Shown here piece by piece: positions 10,014-20,600 of a stretch of DNA of 64,000 nt (its first letter is position 1; each line of letters starts with the position of its first letter). Below the pieces are notes generated by a model. That model saw nothing but the letters and a program-made list of their open reading frames with translations. It did not search any database and was not told the DNA's origin. The translations under genes and the position numbers were made by a program. The stretch spans positions 40,922,963 through 40,986,962 of the forward strand of contig CP092874.1 of the NCBI GenBank assembly GCA_030710605.1, written 5' to 3'. This DNA comes from Cordylochernes scorpioides. Lineage: Eukaryota; Arthropoda; Arachnida; Pseudoscorpiones; Chernetidae.

Positions 10014-11374
10014 CCGTGATACAAGCAACTGATCACTTTCATGTATACATAGAAAACCAACCATTTGAAATCATCACTGATCATGCAGCGCTCCAATGGC
10101 TTTTCACCATGAAGAAACCGAAACCTAAGTATTTTAGATGGATTCTTAGTTTATCCTCGAAATCATGTAACATCGTTCATCGTTCTGGAAAGCAACAAAC
10201 TCATGTTGACGCCTTATCAAGACTCCCAGTTGTTAACATTGCAACTCAAGAACTTCAAGAACACCAACAAAATTCAGATTTGAGTTTCTTGAAAAATTCC
10301 CACACTCACGACGGTGTGGTAATGATCAAACAAAAAGGAATTTTTAAAGCAGTTGTCCCAAACTCGCTTACCAAAAAAATATTGGATGAATATCACGATT
10401 CATTGAGTCACCCATCAATAACCAAAACATGCAAACTTATAACTCAATGTTATTGGTGGAAAGGAATAACAACTGATATCAAGAATTATGTTCGATCTTG
10501 TAAATCTTGTCAACTAGTGAAGGTCAGACATGAACCAACTTTAGGAGAAATGATCACTCCAACGTCAAATATCCAACCATTACAAATGATCGGTTGTGAC
10601 ACTATTGTACTGGGAACAGCAGCAGCTAACACAAAGCATAAATTCATTCAAGTTTTTGTTGATCACGCAACTCGTTATCTATGGGCATATCCCACAATAA
10701 CAAACACTGCTCAAGCTGTCACTCAATGTCTTGATAAGATAATCAAATCTGTTAATTCGATCAATACTATCTTAACAGATAATGGCAAAAACTTTATATC
10801 AAAAGAGTTCAACAAATTTCTTTCTTTACAAGGAATTAAACACACATATACTTCGCCTTATCATCCTCAGTGCAATGGCATTTGTGAGAAATTAAATGAT
10901 ACGATAATGACAAAACTGAGAATAGCTGTTCTAGAGAAACCTAGATGTAAATGGAGCTCATTGTTACCGCAAGTTGTCAAAAATTATAATTCCACACCAC
11001 ATGACGTGACTGGTTTTTCACCGCTTTTCTTAATGTATGGAATCGGTAATGTACCCGAATTTGCCGACCAAACTCCAATTACAATTGAAGAAGCCAGGAA
11101 GAAAGCTAGCCTGCGGACAGAACAAATTAGAAGTAAGTGGAAGATTAAACACGATAGCCATCACCCCAAGTATGTCTTTAAAGAAGGAGACTTAGTCATA
11201 AGAAAAATTGCCTTCAACGACCCTCGTCTCATCAAGACATCACCAAAATATGAAGGACCATTTGTCATTCAAAAAAAGATATCTGATGTAACCTACGATA
11301 TCTCTCTGAAAGACCAAAAGCAAGCAAGACGCGTTCACATATCTCAACTTCGACCATTTATTACCCGAGAATAA
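10001..11374 (+). CDS. pol: Gypsy-A RNase H end and integrase
   Basis: It starts with the C-terminal RNase H motif (ITDHAALQWLF). The integrase zinc domain follows (HDSLSHPSITKTCKL ... CKSCQLVK, HHCC), then the catalytic core with Asp in MIGCDTIVLG, Asp in ILTDNGKNF and Glu in NGICEKLND, the DDE triad. After about residue 370 comes a GPFVI-type C-terminal segment (KYEGPFVIQKKI). It ends in TAA just before a polypurine stretch. The protein inserts the DNA copy into the genome. The ATG at 10001 is incidental; the true frame enters from RNase H upstream. Confidence 0.9.
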   Translation: MECLAVIQATDHFHVYIENQPFEIITDHAALQWLFTMKKPKPKYFRWILSLSSKSCNIVHRSGKQQTHVDALSRLPVVNIATQELQEHQQNSDLSFLKNSHTHDGVVMIKQKGIFKAVVPNSLTKKILDEYHDSLSHPSITKTCKLITQCYWWKGITTDIKNYVRSCKSCQLVKVRHEPTLGEMITPTSNIQPLQMIGCDTIVLGTAAANTKHKFIQVFVDHATRYLWAYPTITNTAQAVTQCLDKIIKSVNSINTILTDNGKNFISKEFNKFLSLQGIKHTYTSPYHPQCNGICEKLNDTIMTKLRIAVLEKPRCKWSSLLPQVVKNYNSTPHDVTGFSPLFLMYGIGNVPEFADQTPITIEEARKKASLRTEQIRSKWKIKHDSHHPKYVFKEGDLVIRKIAFNDPRLIKTSPKYEGPFVIQKKISDVTYDISLKDQKQARRVHISQLRPFITRE

Positions 11375-11380
11375 ATGCTT

Positions 11381-11394
11381 CAAGAAGGGGAATA
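11381..11394 (+). promoter_or_regulatory. Gypsy-A polypurine tract
   Basis: The purine run AAGAAGGGGAA lies directly before the 3' LTR, the position used to prime plus-strand DNA synthesis. Confidence 0.7.
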
Positions 11395-11708
11395 TGAGAC
11401 GTTACAGAAACAATTTTCAATTGTACATAAATTCCTTTAAAATGTTACTTTAATTTTTCATATGTTTATTTTCATTTTTATTTTCCATTCATCAAAAGTC
11501 AATGATGTACATACTAAATTAGTAAAAACTCAATAAAAACGATATGTAAAAATACACAAAAACAAATGGCTTGTAAAAGAAAGCAGCAATAAATGAGTTT
11601 AGGCAAAATGTCTATTTCATTAACAAACATTTCACTTTTAAAATAATAAACTTTAAAAATAAAGTTTTACTAAACTAAAATTAGCGTTTTAAAAATAAAA
11701 ACGTGGCA
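11395..11708 (+). repeat. Gypsy-A 3' LTR
   Basis: 314 bp, read as identical to the 5' LTR. It ends GTGGCA and is followed by the ATAT target duplication and then the interrupted Copia-B RT. Confidence 0.95.
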
Positions 11709-12405
11709 ATATAGATGATATTTTGATTTGTTCAACCTCTCAAATGGTTATTAACGAGGTCAAGTCAAAGCTTTCTGAATATATTCAATTGAATGATCTG
11801 GGTGATGCCACTCATTATCTAGGAATTCAGATTGAAAAAGATATTGATGGGAACATACTACTGCATCAGAAGTTGAAAATATTGAGAATTTTAGACAAAT
11901 ATGGAATGAGCGGTTCTAAGGGCGTATCCACTCCTATGGAAGTAGGATATTTAAACATAAAAGAAAATAGACCTTTACCATCAAATGAGAAATATAGAAA
12001 ATTGATTGGTGAATTGATGTATATCGCCAATTGTACCAGGCCAGATATCTCTTCTGCAATTAGTATTTTGGGTAGAAGAGTAGTCAAACCTAATGAACAT
12101 GATTCGAAAGCGCTTAAGAGGATTTTGGGTTACTTGAAAAGCACTTTGTACCTAGTATTGGTGTTTGAAACTTCATCTTCGTTTGAACTAACTGGATACA
12201 CTGACACAGATTGGGGTAATGAAAAGGACAGAAAATCTACTACAGGATATATTTATAAATTGGGAACTGATCTGATCATGTGGGTTAGCCAAAAACAAAA
12301 CTCAGTTTCCCTTTCTTCGACAGAAGCAGAATATGTGGCAGCAGCAACCGCCGCTCAAGAAGCAATTTGGTTAGATTTCCTAATGTCAGATTTTGGATTT
12401 GAAAT
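11709..12405 (+). pseudogene. pol: Copia-B RT active site to RNase H, cut by gap
   Basis: The RT resumes immediately after Gypsy-A with the rest of the active-site box (DDILIC), then the thumb region (LSEYIQLNDLGDATHYLGI) and RNase H (GYTDTDWGNEKDRKSTTGY, LSSTEAEYVAAATAAQEAIW). This part is open from 11723 to the gap, surprisingly clean compared with the 5' half of the element. Translation through the N run is meaningless; the sequence after the gap belongs to another element on the opposite strand. Confidence 0.85.
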
Positions 12406-12505
12406 NNNNNNNNNNNNNNNNNNNNNNNNNNNNNNNNNNNNNNNNNNNNNNNNNNNNNNNNNNNNNNNNNNNNNNNNNNNNNNNNNNNNNNNNNNNNNNN
12501 NNNNN
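12406..12505. other. Assembly gap of 100 N
   Basis: Exactly 100 N, the conventional placeholder for a gap of unknown size. It separates the 3' end of plus-strand Copia-B from the 3' part of minus-strand Copia-C, so the join cannot be trusted. Confidence 1.
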
Positions 12506-13057
12506 CATTTGGAGAATCCATTGCTTCTTTGTATGTCTTTGGTTCAATTCCTTCTGCAATATTCATTTCAGCCTCAATATACCTTTGAGGGTTTGATATT
12601 TTTGATCGATCTCTTAGACTGTATTCGTCTGATGTTTGAACATTTCTTTCAAATTTCTCAAAATCTTGAGTATCATTTTGCTCATCAACTGATTACTTGA
12701 AAGTTCCTTATTTCTCTTTCTAATATCAAAGCTAAATGTTGGTATAGTTTCTTTGAATATTACATCCCTACTTGTGACAACTTTGTTTGAGTTCGGCATC
12801 CAGATTCGTTACCCATCCTTGTTACTGCAATAACCAACTAAAATACCTTTTTCGCTTTTGGCATCTAACTTTCTTCTCTTTTCATCAGGCACATGAACAA
12901 AACATTCAGTTCCGAATATTCGAAGATGACCAATTGCTGTTTTTTTTTTATCAAACCATAGTTCATAAAGTGTCTTCCCCTCAATTTGTGTTGGTTCTGT
13001 TCTATTCAAAACATATGTAGCAGTGATAACTGCTTCTGCCCAAAGCTTTAGGCTCAT
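12506..13057 (-). pseudogene. pol: Copia-C integrase C-terminus and linker
   Basis: The segment 12809-13057 encodes the copia integrase C-terminal region (LKLWAEAVITATYVLNRTEP, YELWFDKK, HLRIFGTECFVHVPDEKRRKLD, GILVGYCSNKDG). Downstream (12614-12799) is VTSRDVIFKET and a hydrophilic linker. The stretch next to the gap (IAEGIEPKTYKEAMDSPN) is the start of the RT domain. Frames change between these pieces. Confidence 0.75.
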
Positions 13058-13091
13058 ATTTTAGCATATATCATTGAACGAGCTGCTTCTA

Positions 13092-13601
13092 TTAAAGTCC
13101 TGTTTTCTCTTTCCGCTTAACCATTCTGTTGTGGAGTATATGACATCGTGATCCGATGATTAATACCATACTTGGTGTAATATTTAGGGTTTCTTTATTT
13201 GCAAACTCCTTTCCTCCATCTGTGAGGATTTCTTTCGCTATATGTCCAGTTGTCCTTGTTTCAAAGAGAAATTGTTCTAGCGTTTCAATGACTTGTGATT
13301 TTTCTTTTAAGAAATACACTGATCGGTATTTTGTAGAATCATCTTTGAAACACTCAAAATATGTCGTCCCTCTTTTCGAAACCTCCTGCATATGGCCACA
13401 TACATCTACATGAATTAAGTTTCCAGGTTGGGTAGAAGAATATTGTTCACTTGATCCAAAATTCAGTCTATGTTGTTTGCCATAAATGCATGCTTCACAA
13501 GGTTCATTGTCTATGACAGCATTTATTACTTGTGCTTTAAGCCATTTTTGAACATGTCTTTTATTTTGATGTCCAAACCTTTCATGCCATAGTTGTAGCA
13601 T
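13092..13601 (-). pseudogene. pol: Copia-C integrase zinc domain and catalytic core
   Basis: A 169-residue open stretch with the HHCC zinc domain (WHERFGHQNKRHVQKWL ... CEACIYGKQHR), then LIHVDVCG with the first catalytic Asp and EILTDGGKEF with the second. The part carrying the catalytic Glu is scrambled after a frameshift near 13150. Confidence 0.8.
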
Positions 13602-13609
13602 ATTGACAT

Positions 13610-14310
13610 TTTGGGTTTTAGCTATATTGACTTTTGCAGCATTTTAAGGTTTGATACTTGTTATTAACAACCATACAAGCCTTCTGGTAGTCTTTTTGCT
13701 TCTACAATAACTTCCCCAGTTGTTGTCTTAAAAGGTTTATAACCTCCTTTTATCCATTTTCATTTCAAATCCTTTATCCAATGTGACTGTAATGACATCA
13801 CATGACGACTGAAATTGGGAACGTGCCATACATCAGTTAGGTAGTGAGTTTGCCATTTACCTTTCACACAAGTTTGAATTTTTATAGTTCCACTTCCATA
13901 AGCTATCAATTTTTTATTACTTCCAACTTTAACAGTCTGTTGGGTAGGAAATTCCTTATAAGAAGTATAAAACTTGCATTTCTTTTAATATGGTTAGTAG
14001 CTCCTGAGTCACCAATCCAAATTACTTCATCTTGTTCATTGAATCTTTCACTAATTAAACATACCCTTAATTTTGAATCAAGTTTTAATTTAGTTTCATT
14101 CCTTTTTTATCCTTTAGTTTCTTCTGTTTTGCATACCTACAATCTTTGGCCAAGTGTCTTTCTCTATGACAAAAGTAACATTATCTTGTTTTCTGAAAAT
14201 TTTCATTACTTTTGTAACTTTCCTTTCATATTTTGCTTATTTTCATATGAATTTGCCATTAGTGCTGTCGAACTTGATGCGCTGCATTCATCTCGCTGTT
14301 GAATTCTTAT
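13610..14310 (-). pseudogene. Copia-C protease and zinc knuckle remnant
   Basis: On the minus strand this lies between gag and integrase. Short recognisable pieces remain, such as a WIGDSGATNHI-like reading near 13985-14030 and a degraded Cys/His knuckle near 14130-14180, broken by many indels. Open frames on the plus strand here are chance. Confidence 0.5.
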
Positions 14311-14316
14311 TTAGAG

Positions 14317-14940
14317 TTATCCGAATCCTTTGTCTACAGAACGTTCTTCTTTAGACACTGATTCCCAAACACCTTTAAAATCAAAATATTCATCAGGCAA
14401 GGTGTTTATGATTCTGCACATCAGCATGGATTCAGGCAATTTCAAATTTTCTTGTTTAGTAAGTTCACTTTGTATTTCATCCCATAAACTTTCTAGTTTT
14501 GAAATGTGCTTTGAAATATCATCTGTAGGATCCTTCTTAAAATTAAAGAACTGATTATAGAGCATGCCTAATTTTTGTCCAGAGCTTTGCTCATAAACAC
14601 TTAACAATTTGTCGCACATATCCTTACAGCACTTCAGCAGGGAATGATTAGTTGACTTAGATCAGGCATCACACTTGTTGGTAAATAACAATTGGGATAT
14701 TGCATCATCCACTCTCCCATTTTACATATGCTTCTTTTTCTTCATTTGTTTCTTGTTTTATTGGATTTCTATATGTTCCATCAACAACGCCTATCACTTT
14801 GTTTATTGTTAAAAGCAATTTAATATTTTTCTCATATTCTGGCCAGTTTATTAATCCTTCCGATTTGGGAATATTCATACCCATTCTAATATTATCCATT
14901 CCAGCCATTGCTAATATAAATTTTAACATGATAAACAAAA
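14317..14940 (-). pseudogene. gag: Copia-C gag remnant
   Basis: Two pieces in different frames. 14705-14938 encodes the N-terminal part (MNIPKSEGLINWPEYEKNI). 14317-14619 encodes the core (DKLLSVYEQSSGQKLGML, DPTDDISKHISKLESLWDEI, RIINTLPDEYFDFKGVWE). Both are typical of copia gag proteins of the UBN2 type from arthropods. Confidence 0.75.
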
Positions 14941-15003
14941 TATAATTCTTTTTAGGCTTACCATTGCTTCGTTTCTGTTATATTGCGCAGTGTAAGTGTG
15001 GTT

Positions 15004-15016
15004 GGACACCATAACC
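15004..15016 (-). promoter_or_regulatory. Copia-C primer binding site (initiator tRNA-Met type)
   Basis: Read on the minus strand, GGTTATGGTGTCC directly follows AACA, a plausible LTR end. It resembles the half-tRNA primer site of Drosophila copia, complementary to the anticodon region of initiator tRNA-Met. This differs from the elongator-type site of Copia-A. Confidence 0.4.
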
Positions 15017-15872
15017 TGTTGAACTTTAACTTTAAAAGCACACAAATATATAGTAAACTTGAATGTGTTTATTTAAATCTCAAAAAGAAAAAAAAACTTT
15101 GCATATAGAACAAATAATAATTAAGAAGAAGTAAAAACAATTTTAGAAACATGCAAAACAAAAAAGTACTGGTCAAAAAGAAACATTTAAAATCGCAGAT
15201 TAATATCTTCAACAAAATGATCATGTTTCAAATGAGTTCAAACTATACATTCAAATATCCTTCACACAATATTTCTAAAATACTAATTTAAGTTTAAATC
15301 GCTGATGTATATATAAAATACAAAGTTAAAATACTGTACAAACTTAATTCAATGTGACCAAATACATTATTTTCTTGATGCGTAGGATTTTTAGAGCTCG
15401 AATAACTTGGGTAGCTAACTTTCTTTTGCAGATTTTGATTTTCAATATTTTATAACTAAAGCGATGCCTTTTTAATTGGCTGGATGTTCTAAATTTAGAT
15501 CATAAACGAAATTAGCTTTCTAAAACCTCCTTCGATACCATCTAAATATGGTAGAACGATGAGGAAAATCATTTTGAAGTGTAGAAGTTATTTTCTGCAA
15601 AAGGTGTTCAATGTTCAAATCACGTGCAGATTATATGGTAAATATTCTCAGTATTCAATTTCGTTAGCCCAGGATAATTTTGCTAATATTTTACCAATTC
15701 ATAGTTTAGGAAGAAAAAACATCTAGTTAGCGAACTTCTGGGAAGTGTTCAGATATGGTTTTAAGGCGTTTGAAATCGTGCCAAAGTGTTGGGATGTGTA
15801 GCAAGACTTCTCCAGACTGTTCTTATATATTTGCCTCTTGTATGTATATCTAAACAAAATGCATATATAGGT
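15017..15872 (-). other. Probable Copia-C 5' LTR and AT-rich sequence
   Basis: The plus strand begins TGTTGAAC at 15017, consistent with the end of a minus-strand LTR. I cannot locate the other LTR boundary. The rest, to 15872, is AT-rich with no recognisable coding sequence. Confidence 0.35.
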
Positions 15873-16192
15873 TTTTAACTTTTAATTAGACAATTTTAAT
15901 TTATATTTAGACATTTTTCATTTTAAATAAGACACTTTTTTTTTTAATTTAGACATTTTCAATTTTAATTTAGACACTTTTCATTTTAATTTAGACACAT
16001 GGACTTTTAGAGAAAAGTCGATGTGTCTAAATTAAAATGAAAAAATATCTAAATTAAAATGAAAAGTGTCTAAATTAAAATGAAAAGTGTCTAAATTAAA
16101 ATTGAAAATGTCTAAATGAAAATGAAAGTGTCTAATTAAAATGAAAATGTCTAAATCTAAATTAAAATTGTCTAATTAAAAGCTAAAAATCT
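15873..16192. repeat. Hairpin-shaped minisatellite array
   Basis: A unit of about 20-22 bp (TTTAGACACTTTTCATTTTAA and variants) is repeated about six times, followed by about eight copies of its reverse complement. The centre is a perfect small palindrome, GACTTTT-AGAG-AAAAGTC around 16002-16019, so the transcript or single strand would fold into one long hairpin with a 4-nt loop at about 16009-16012. There is no coding sequence. Confidence 0.9.
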
Positions 16193-17408
16193 TTATTAAA
16201 GATTAAAAGAAAAGTATCCTCGTACGCTTCAAATCTTTTACTTAAAAATCTATATATCGTTTCTTTTCTATTTGTTATTTTGGTCAAGTATAGAATATGA
16301 TTATATAATATATATATATTATATAATTTATGCTGCATATTTTTATATACATGATTCAGGATCACAAAGACACACAACAAAAAACATATTTATTTCTAAA
16401 ATATATTATTTTTATTTGTGATAAAAAAAACCACCTGTAATAGTAATCAAATAAAATCTAGATAATCAAACACAGTTAAGATACATTTGTGGTGGTTAAT
16501 TAACGACAATCCACATAAAACATTTCTTGCAAAATCAAGCCTTTTTATTGCAATCACTATGGCTACACCTCGCTATATATTGCTATATATTCAGACAACC
16601 AAAAGAATGAGAGGAAGAAGAAGAATGAATTCAATTAAATAGAAAAATATATATATAAATTAGATAATAAAATTTTGCATATTTGCAACAAAAAATATAA
16701 ATTTTCAAAAGCAAATAAAATTTACATAAAATAGAAATACAAAACAATAATTTTTACATGTCCCCTACACATTTCTTTCAATTATTCTTCTAATACACGT
16801 TTTTGAAACATATAGCGTTTAAATCAATTTATTCAGAATATTATATAAATAGTGTATTCACTATATAATGACAACTTTTTTATTTAAAATTAATTCAGAA
16901 TTTATAGCCATAGATAGCATTTTCCCTCGGGGGAATTTCGTCTTAACGTTTCGTCTGCCACAAATATCCGCCATTTTAACCCCATAAATGTTAAAGGCGT
17001 TTAGTAAATTTCATAGAAATGTTGACTAAATTCTGAAAAGAGCTTATCTACTTTATCGATGTAATTTAAAAGTTTAGAAAACTTTCTAAATATTAAGTGT
17101 AGCATAAAAGTATGTTAGCAAGTTAATAAATAGCTTATAAAATAGTTTACACAACAGATATTTTATATATTAAGTAATTCTCTATTAATTAAATGTATCA
17201 AATATTAATTATTCAGAGGTGTTCAAATTTATTAATAAAATTATTAAATGAAAATTCATTTTATAAGTTTATATATTAATATATGCTCGTTGAATATTCT
17301 TGCTAATTATTAATTATAAAATTCAAAACAAGATTTAGATTATATAACTCTCTATATATTATATATAGATAATCATATTTTCTTAACCCATATATCGTAT
17401 TATATAAA
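16193..17408. other. AT-rich DNA, no gene recognised
   Basis: Dominated by A/T with short TATA tracts (16300-16330). No ORF resembles a known family. A slightly richer piece near 16920-16990 (CCCTCGGGGG, GTTTCGTCTGCCAC) may be an old repeat. Confidence 0.5.
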
Positions 17409-17413
17409 GTTTT

Positions 17414-17623
17414 TGTTGGATAACTGAATGCTACGACAGCTAGCGCCACACTGGACCTATCATCATCACAACTGTTTTGTTTTACCTTCTTCTCTATACT
17501 TCAATAACTGTTCGCTACCATAACTTTGTTTTTCTTGCTAAATGGATAATAAAGATTATTATCATATAATCCTCAACGTCCTCATGCCTTCCTACAAGCT
17601 GTAAGTACCTAAATCTTACAACA
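17414..17623 (+). repeat. Copia-A 5' LTR
   Basis: 210 bp from TGTTGGA to ACAACA. It contains an AATAAA-like signal near 17568 (GATAATAAAG). Confidence 0.95.
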
Positions 17624-17626
17624 ATT

Positions 17627-17641
17627 AGATTATGAGACTGA
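17627..17641 (+). promoter_or_regulatory. Copia-A primer binding site (elongator tRNA-Met anticodon arm)
   Basis: AGATTATGAGACTGA, three bases after the LTR, is complementary over 15 nt to the anticodon arm of elongator tRNA-Met (TCAGTCTCATAATCT, from my knowledge of that tRNA). Priming from within the anticodon arm implies a cleaved half-tRNA primer, as in Drosophila copia. Confidence 0.65.
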
Positions 17642-17696
17642 ATATTGCATGAAATTCAACTAACGAGTTAAGACAAAGAAAAAAGGCTTAGCAAAA

Positions 17697-20600
17697 ATGG
17701 CGTCACTCCCGAGCCACGATGTAACCCTAAATAAGCTCGACGGCTATAACTACTCACTATGGTCCTTCAAAATTGAAATGCTCTTGCAAAAGGAAGATCT
17801 TTGGGAAGTTGTCACCGAAAATATTCCAGATGAACCTAAAATCGAATGGAAAAAGAAAGACTCAAAAGCTAGAGCTATCATTAATCTAAGCATCGCCGAC
17901 TCACAAATAGTGCATGTCAAAAACCTACTAACAGCCAAAGCTACCTGGGACACTCTTGAAAATATCTATGAAAGAAAAACACTCTCAGGAAAAATTTATT
18001 TGCTAAGGAAACTATACAGCTTAAAACTCGAAGAAGACAAAGACATGCAACAGCATATCACTACCATGATGGAACTAGTTGACAAACTGCGAACCATTGG
18101 CGAAACACTAAAGGACTCTCACATCACGGCTATACTGCTTTGCTCGCTCCCAAAGAGCTACTCCAATCTCATCACGATGTTGGAATCAAGGCCTGATGAC
18201 GAGCTAACGCTTGAATTCACCAAGAACAAACTCCTTGATGAACACACACGCAGAGTAGAAAGCTCGAAAGACGAAAGCACCGCAACAAAAGCCTTAAAAA
18301 GCCTCCACAGAGCTTCAAGCCAAAGAAGAGAAAAAGAGAAGAAACTCTGTTCTTTCTGCCACAAACCAAACCACTCCAAAGAAGAATGTTGGCACTATCA
18401 AAAGCGAAACAACAGCAACAAAGAGTACAAATATGAAAACTTCAGAAGAGGAAACGTACCAAAGTACACAAATCAGTCGAGTGTCACCCAAGAACAACTC
18501 ACAAACCAGAGAACAACAAAAGGACCTAACCCAAAAGCTCTCAATTGCACTCAACGAGAAGCAAGTATACACAACTGGTTCGTCGACTCTGGAGCCACAT
18601 CTCATATGGCGTACGATGAAAGCTTCTTCACTGAACTTAACAGAGAACAAACACAAAATGTTGTGGTTGCTAATGGCAATAAGCTGCAGGTCAAAGGGAT
18701 AGGACAAGGAGAAATCAAAGTCATCACACCCCAAGGAAAGACTGACACCTTACTTCTCACAAAAGTTCTCTACATCCCGGAACTAACAGACAACCTTCTG
18801 TCAGTGAGTGCGGCCACCTCCAACGGATGTAAAGTAACGTTCAACAGAGATTGGTGTACCATCGAAAGAGACAACACAGCCCTCGCGAACGGTATACTTG
18901 ACAATGGAATGTACCGACTCCACCTGGATGACAACCCCCAAACTCGCACATTCAAAGCAAATGTTGCAAAACAAAACCACTGCAAGAACAAAAATTGCCT
19001 CATGCTCTGGCACGACAGACTAGGACACAGAAATATAGAATCAATTAAGAAGATTCGAAATGAGAACCTAGCAAGAGGACTAAGTCTAAATAACTGTTCG
19101 CACAGCACAGACTGCGTTCAGTGCATTCAAGGAAAACTCACCGAAACCCCATTTCCAAAGAAGACAGAGTACAGAGCAACTGAAACGCTTCAACTTGTCC
19201 ACAGTGATATCTGCGGTCCATTACCAACTAACTCTCTCAGCGGTAAGAGATACTTCATCACCTTCACTGATGACTACAGCAGATACACGAAGGTCTACCT
19301 CCTGAAAGGAAAAGACGAAGTCTATGAAAAAATAAAAGACTACGTCATCTCAGCACACACGGAATTTGGAAAAAATATCCAAACCATACGAACAGACAAC
19401 GGTCGTGAGTACGTAAACCGACAAGTCGAAGATTTCCTGAACCAAAGCGGAATCAAACATCAGCTAACAGTCCCCTACTCACCAGCCCAGAACGGAGTAG
19501 CAGAACGGAAAAATCGATCACTAATGGAGATGACAAGATGCATGCTGTTTGACTCAGGACTCCCACAATCTCTATGGGCGGAAGCGGTTACCACAGCTAA
19601 TTACCTACACAACCGAATACCCTCGAAAGCTACAGACAAGACTCCATTTGAACTATGGACCAACAGGAAGCCCAGTCTGAAGCATCTAAAAAGATTCGGA
19701 TGTAAAGCCTTCGCCTATATTCCCAAGATAAAAAGAAACAAGTTGGATAGCAAAGTTATCGAAGGGATCTTTCTTGGATACGATGATCGAAGCAAAGGAT
19801 ACAGAATCCTGCACGATACAGACAACATCACAATCAGCAGATCCGTAAAATTTATAGAAAAAGAAAATGGGTTTCACCTCGCTTCCACAAAAACAACTTC
19901 ACCACAAGTACTAAGTACAGATCTAACTTCCTCCAATCATATTGGAAATGAAGAGGAAAGTCAGGAACCAGGAACACAATCCGAAAGCCTTGAGGACTCA
20001 GAAACCGAGGATTACCTTCAACCCGGTACAAGCACAGGAACACAAGTGGTCACACAAAGAAGATCCACGAGACCAACAAAGGGAATACCTCCCATAAGAA
20101 ATGACTACATGCTGTACAAAACTGAAGCTCAAGACATTCAGACACCTACCAACTACTCGGAAGTCCTACAATTACCAAAAATAGAAAGAGAAAAATGGCT
20201 ACAAGCAATGAACGAAGAACTAAATTCTCTTGAGAAGAACCATGTCTGGGAACTAACGCCTCTACCTAAGGACAAAAAGATCATAGGATGTAAATGGACC
20301 TATAAACAGAAACTTAACTCCAAAGGAGAAATAGAGCGGTACAAAGCCAGACTCGTAGCAAAAGGGTTCAATCAGAAATTTGGCCGAGACTACGAAGAAA
20401 CCTTTGCACCAATTGTGAAGCATTCTACAATTAGAGCCTTCCTAGCTGCATCAGTCTACAAAGGGATGCAAGTGATCCACCTCGATGTGAAGACAGCGTT
20501 CCTACACGGCGACCTAGATAAAGAACTCTACATGGAACTCCCAGAAGGACTCCATACAAAACAAACAAACGAAGTCTGCAAACTAAAGAAGGAAATTTAC

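Larger units (their letters stand above)
7392..11708 (+). mobile_element. Gypsy-A: complete Ty3/gypsy element (17.6/297-like)
   Basis: A 4317-bp element with two LTRs of 314 bp that I read as identical, a tRNA-Ser-type primer site, gag, protease, RT, RNase H and integrase in Ty3/gypsy order, and a polypurine tract. There is no envelope gene. ATAT flanks both sides (7388-7391 and 11709-11712), a target choice known for the Drosophila 17.6 and 297 elements. Removal with one ATAT restores a YIDD box in Copia-B RT, so the insertion is exact. Identical LTRs mean a recent insertion, although three one-base indels break the coding region. Confidence 0.95.
2905..12405 (+). mobile_element. Copia-B: old Ty1/copia element with two nested insertions
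   Basis: Internal region of a degenerate copia, from the primer site to the RNase H domain where the assembly gap interrupts it. After removal of the Tc1 (3047-4539) and Gypsy-A (7392-11708), the order gag, protease, integrase, RT, RNase H is that of Ty1/copia. It carries many stops and frameshifts, far more than the elements inserted into it, so it is the oldest layer. The relationship to Copia-A is seen in the gag and primer site. Confidence 0.8.
12506..15016 (-). mobile_element. Copia-C: decayed Ty1/copia element, minus strand
   Basis: On the minus strand the order from 15016 down to 12506 is primer site, gag, degraded zinc/protease region, integrase and the linker toward RT, where the gap begins. 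Its proteins are of a different lineage from Copia-A and Copia-B: the gag has a DKLLSVYEQSSGQ motif and a large serine- and acid-rich linker. RT and RNase H are absent from the window. Confidence 0.8.

Noticed and set aside
15873-16192. Regularly spaced short repeats as a CRISPR array.
   Set aside because: Units are contiguous, without unique spacers, invert at the centre, and the context is eukaryotic.
18315-18734. Long minus-strand ORFs inside Copia-A.
   Set aside because: They are shadows of the Gag-Pol frame.
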